From Oscillospiraceae bacterium (lineage in GTDB: Bacteria; Bacillota; Clostridia; Oscillospirales; WRJC01): DNA of 64,000 nucleotides. The position numbers and the translations under genes were made by a program. The stretch lies in NCBI GenBank assembly GCA_009783265.1, contig WRHM01000003.1, positions 1-64,000 of the forward strand, in the 5' to 3' direction. The notes beneath the pieces were generated by a model that saw only the letters and a list, made by a program, of their open reading frames with translations, ran no database searches and was not told the origin of the DNA. Below are positions 62,707 through 64,000 of the stretch, piece by piece. The stretch's first letter is position 1; each line of letters opens with the position of its first letter.

Positions 62707-64000
62707 TCAATTAAAATTATTAAGCATTTCTCTCACTATCTCAATTATTTTATCCCTGCCCGATTCTATCGGCTCTTTGACCGAAAAACTTTTGTCGCGG
62801 CTTATAATTTCGCAGCAGTTTTCCTTTATGTTTCTCGGACTTATGATAACCCTCAGCGGCACGCCGAGCAAATCAGCGTCTGAGAACATTACACCTGCGG
62901 AAACGTTTCTGTCGTCGTAAATCACTTCTATGCCGTTTGACATAAGCTCGCTATATAATTTATCGGCTGTATTTTTGACCTGTTCGTCGTCTGAGCGAAC
63001 GGCGCATAAATGCACCTGCCACGGAGCGATCGGCATGGGCCAGACCGGGCCGTAGTCGTCATGATGAGCTTCGCACACAGAAGCCGCAAGCCTGCCGATT
63101 CCTATGCCGTAACAGCCCATTATCGGATAGTGCGGCTGCCCGTCGCTGTCAAGATACTGCATTCCCATCACTTCCGTATATTTTGTCCCCAGCTGAAAAA
63201 TATGGCCTACTTCTATGCCTTTTGAAATTTTAATTAACGGCTTTTTGCATTTCGGGCATATCCCCCCGGTTATGATTTTCGCGAAATCATAATATTCGAT
63301 ATTTATATTTTTTAAATCACGTGAAATATCCAGTCCTGTATAGTGATATTCGCTTTTATTTGCCCCTGTTGCGAGATTATTTGTATTTTCAAGTGATTTA
63401 TCAAATAAAACCGTGATTTTGCCGTTTGCGTTATCTAAATTATACGGCCCGGTATATCCGGCGTGCAGGCCTGTTTCGCTTTCTTCCTCGATTAAAGCGG
63501 GATGAACGTCGCATTTCAAATAATTCGCGAGTTTCGTTTCGTTGACGTCTAAATCCCCGCGTATAAACACAAGAACATAACTGTCGTCGCTGTTTCTCTG
63601 ATACATCACGGCTTTACAGGTTTTTTCAGGCTTTATATTTAAAAATTCGCACAAATCTTCTATTGTTTTTATATTTGGCGTAGATTCAAGCGTCAATATT
63701 TCCGAGATATTATCGCGAATATTTTCGACAATGCTTTCAGCCGCTTCCATGTTAGCGTTATAATCGCAGCTTTCACATATAGCTATTGAATCTTCGCCAA
63801 CCGGGGTCAGAATAATAAATTCGTAAGATAATTTTCCCCCCATCATTCCGGAATCCGCAGTGACGGCAATCGTTTCGGGAATCCCGACTCTCGAGAAAAT
63901 TCTTTCATAAGCTTTATAGCACCTTTCAAAATACTGGTCCAAATCTTCTTTTGACGTATGAAACGAGTATGCGTCCTTCATAGTAAATTCGCGCACTCTT
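62707..64000 (-). CDS. proS: Proline--tRNA ligase, 5' end outside the window
   Basis: The visible part of 431 codons has the class II motif 2 REFTMKDAYSF, an inserted editing domain (about residues 130-220 of the visible part, FLNIKPEKTCKAVMYQ), the motif 3 YGIGIGRL and the C-terminal anticodon domain (VHLCAVRSDDEQVKNTADKLYSEL, VIYDDRNVSAGVMFSDADLLGVP). It charges tRNA-Pro and is of the long bacterial type with insert. The frame stays open to the window edge (GTG at 63996 is not a natural start), so about 140 N-terminal residues lie outside. Confidence 0.95.
   Translation of the reverse strand, partial: RVREFTMKDAYSFHTSKEDLDQYFERCYKAYERIFSRVGIPETIAVTADSGMMGGKLSYEFIILTPVGEDSIAICESCDYNANMEAAESIVENIRDNISEILTLESTPNIKTIEDLCEFLNIKPEKTCKAVMYQRNSDDSYVLVFIRGDLDVNETKLANYLKCDVHPALIEEESETGLHAGYTGPYNLDNANGKITVLFDKSLENTNNLATGANKSEYHYTGLDISRDLKNINIEYYDFAKIITGGICPKCKKPLIKISKGIEVGHIFQLGTKYTEVMGMQYLDSDGQPHYPIMGCYGIGIGRLAASVCEAHHDDYGPVWPMPIAPWQVHLCAVRSDDEQVKNTADKLYSELMSNGIEVIYDDRNVSAGVMFSDADLLGVPLRVIISPRNIKENCCEIISRDKSFSVKEPIESGRDKIIEIVREMLNNFN

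Overview
The window reads as an AT-rich chromosome segment of an anaerobic, low-GC Gram-positive bacterium, most likely an uncultured Clostridia lineage (Bacillota). Reasons: Shine-Dalgarno signals of the GGAGG type with ATG, TTG and GTG starts, TTGACA-17-TATAAT promoters, a CIRCE element upstream of groES-groEL, spoVG, a PucR/CdaR-type regulator, an FtsE-FtsX-M23-S41 cell-wall cluster, an LTA-synthase-type enzyme, many lipobox lipoproteins, AGCS symporter and ferredoxin-tailed aldo/keto reductase. Species cannot be told from the sequence alone. No rRNA, tRNA or CRISPR array was seen.

Layout. 1-118: tail of an IS630-type transposase. 149-9951 (minus): a run of nine genes behind one strong promoter (10013-10041): solute-binding lipoprotein, nagB, DegT aminotransferase, HIT-like protein, two overlapping amidohydrolase paralogues (one with its metal ligands replaced), nucleoside hydrolase, second solute-binding lipoprotein and a nitrilase-fold amidase. 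10092-18274: putative glycosidases, a Cys-type sulfatase, Gfo/Idh/MocA oxidoreductase, SatA-like acetyltransferase, sugar-phosphate isomerase/epimerase-like protein and fucU. Together these look like a locus for taking up and breaking down amino-sugar, fucose and sulfate-bearing (mucin-like) glycans. 18573-27922 (minus): greA-lysS and the ftsE-ftsX-M23-S41 cluster with a PucR-like regulator and a membrane protein.

28177-43648: lipoproteins, a sigma factor fused to a large unknown domain, a uroporphyrinogen-decarboxylase-family/solute-binding-protein pair, spoVG, murC, an AraC-methyltransferase fusion, DUF2284, a small Asn/aromatic-rich protein, a second Gfo/Idh/MocA enzyme and groESL. 43949-55619: VanY-type and DacF-type carboxypeptidases, an aminoglycoside-phosphotransferase-fold kinase, pgi, an HPr-like protein without the phosphorylatable His, another URO-D family protein, an AGCS symporter, an HD-domain protein and an LTA-synthase-like enzyme. 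55946-64000: rlmB with a long disordered N-terminus, a large degenerate P-type-ATPase-like membrane protein, a third URO-D family protein, an overlapping ECF sigma/repeat-bearing membrane protein pair and the 3' part of proS.

Two families of small palindromic repeats are scattered between genes; one copy lies in frame inside the symporter gene and another supplies that gene's stop codon. The most interesting items are the pseudo-P-type ATPase, the active/degenerate amidohydrolase pair, the in-frame repeat, the sigma-factor fusion, the sigma/repeat-ectodomain pair, and two genes with a strong ribosome-binding site but only AUA or AUU at initiation distance.
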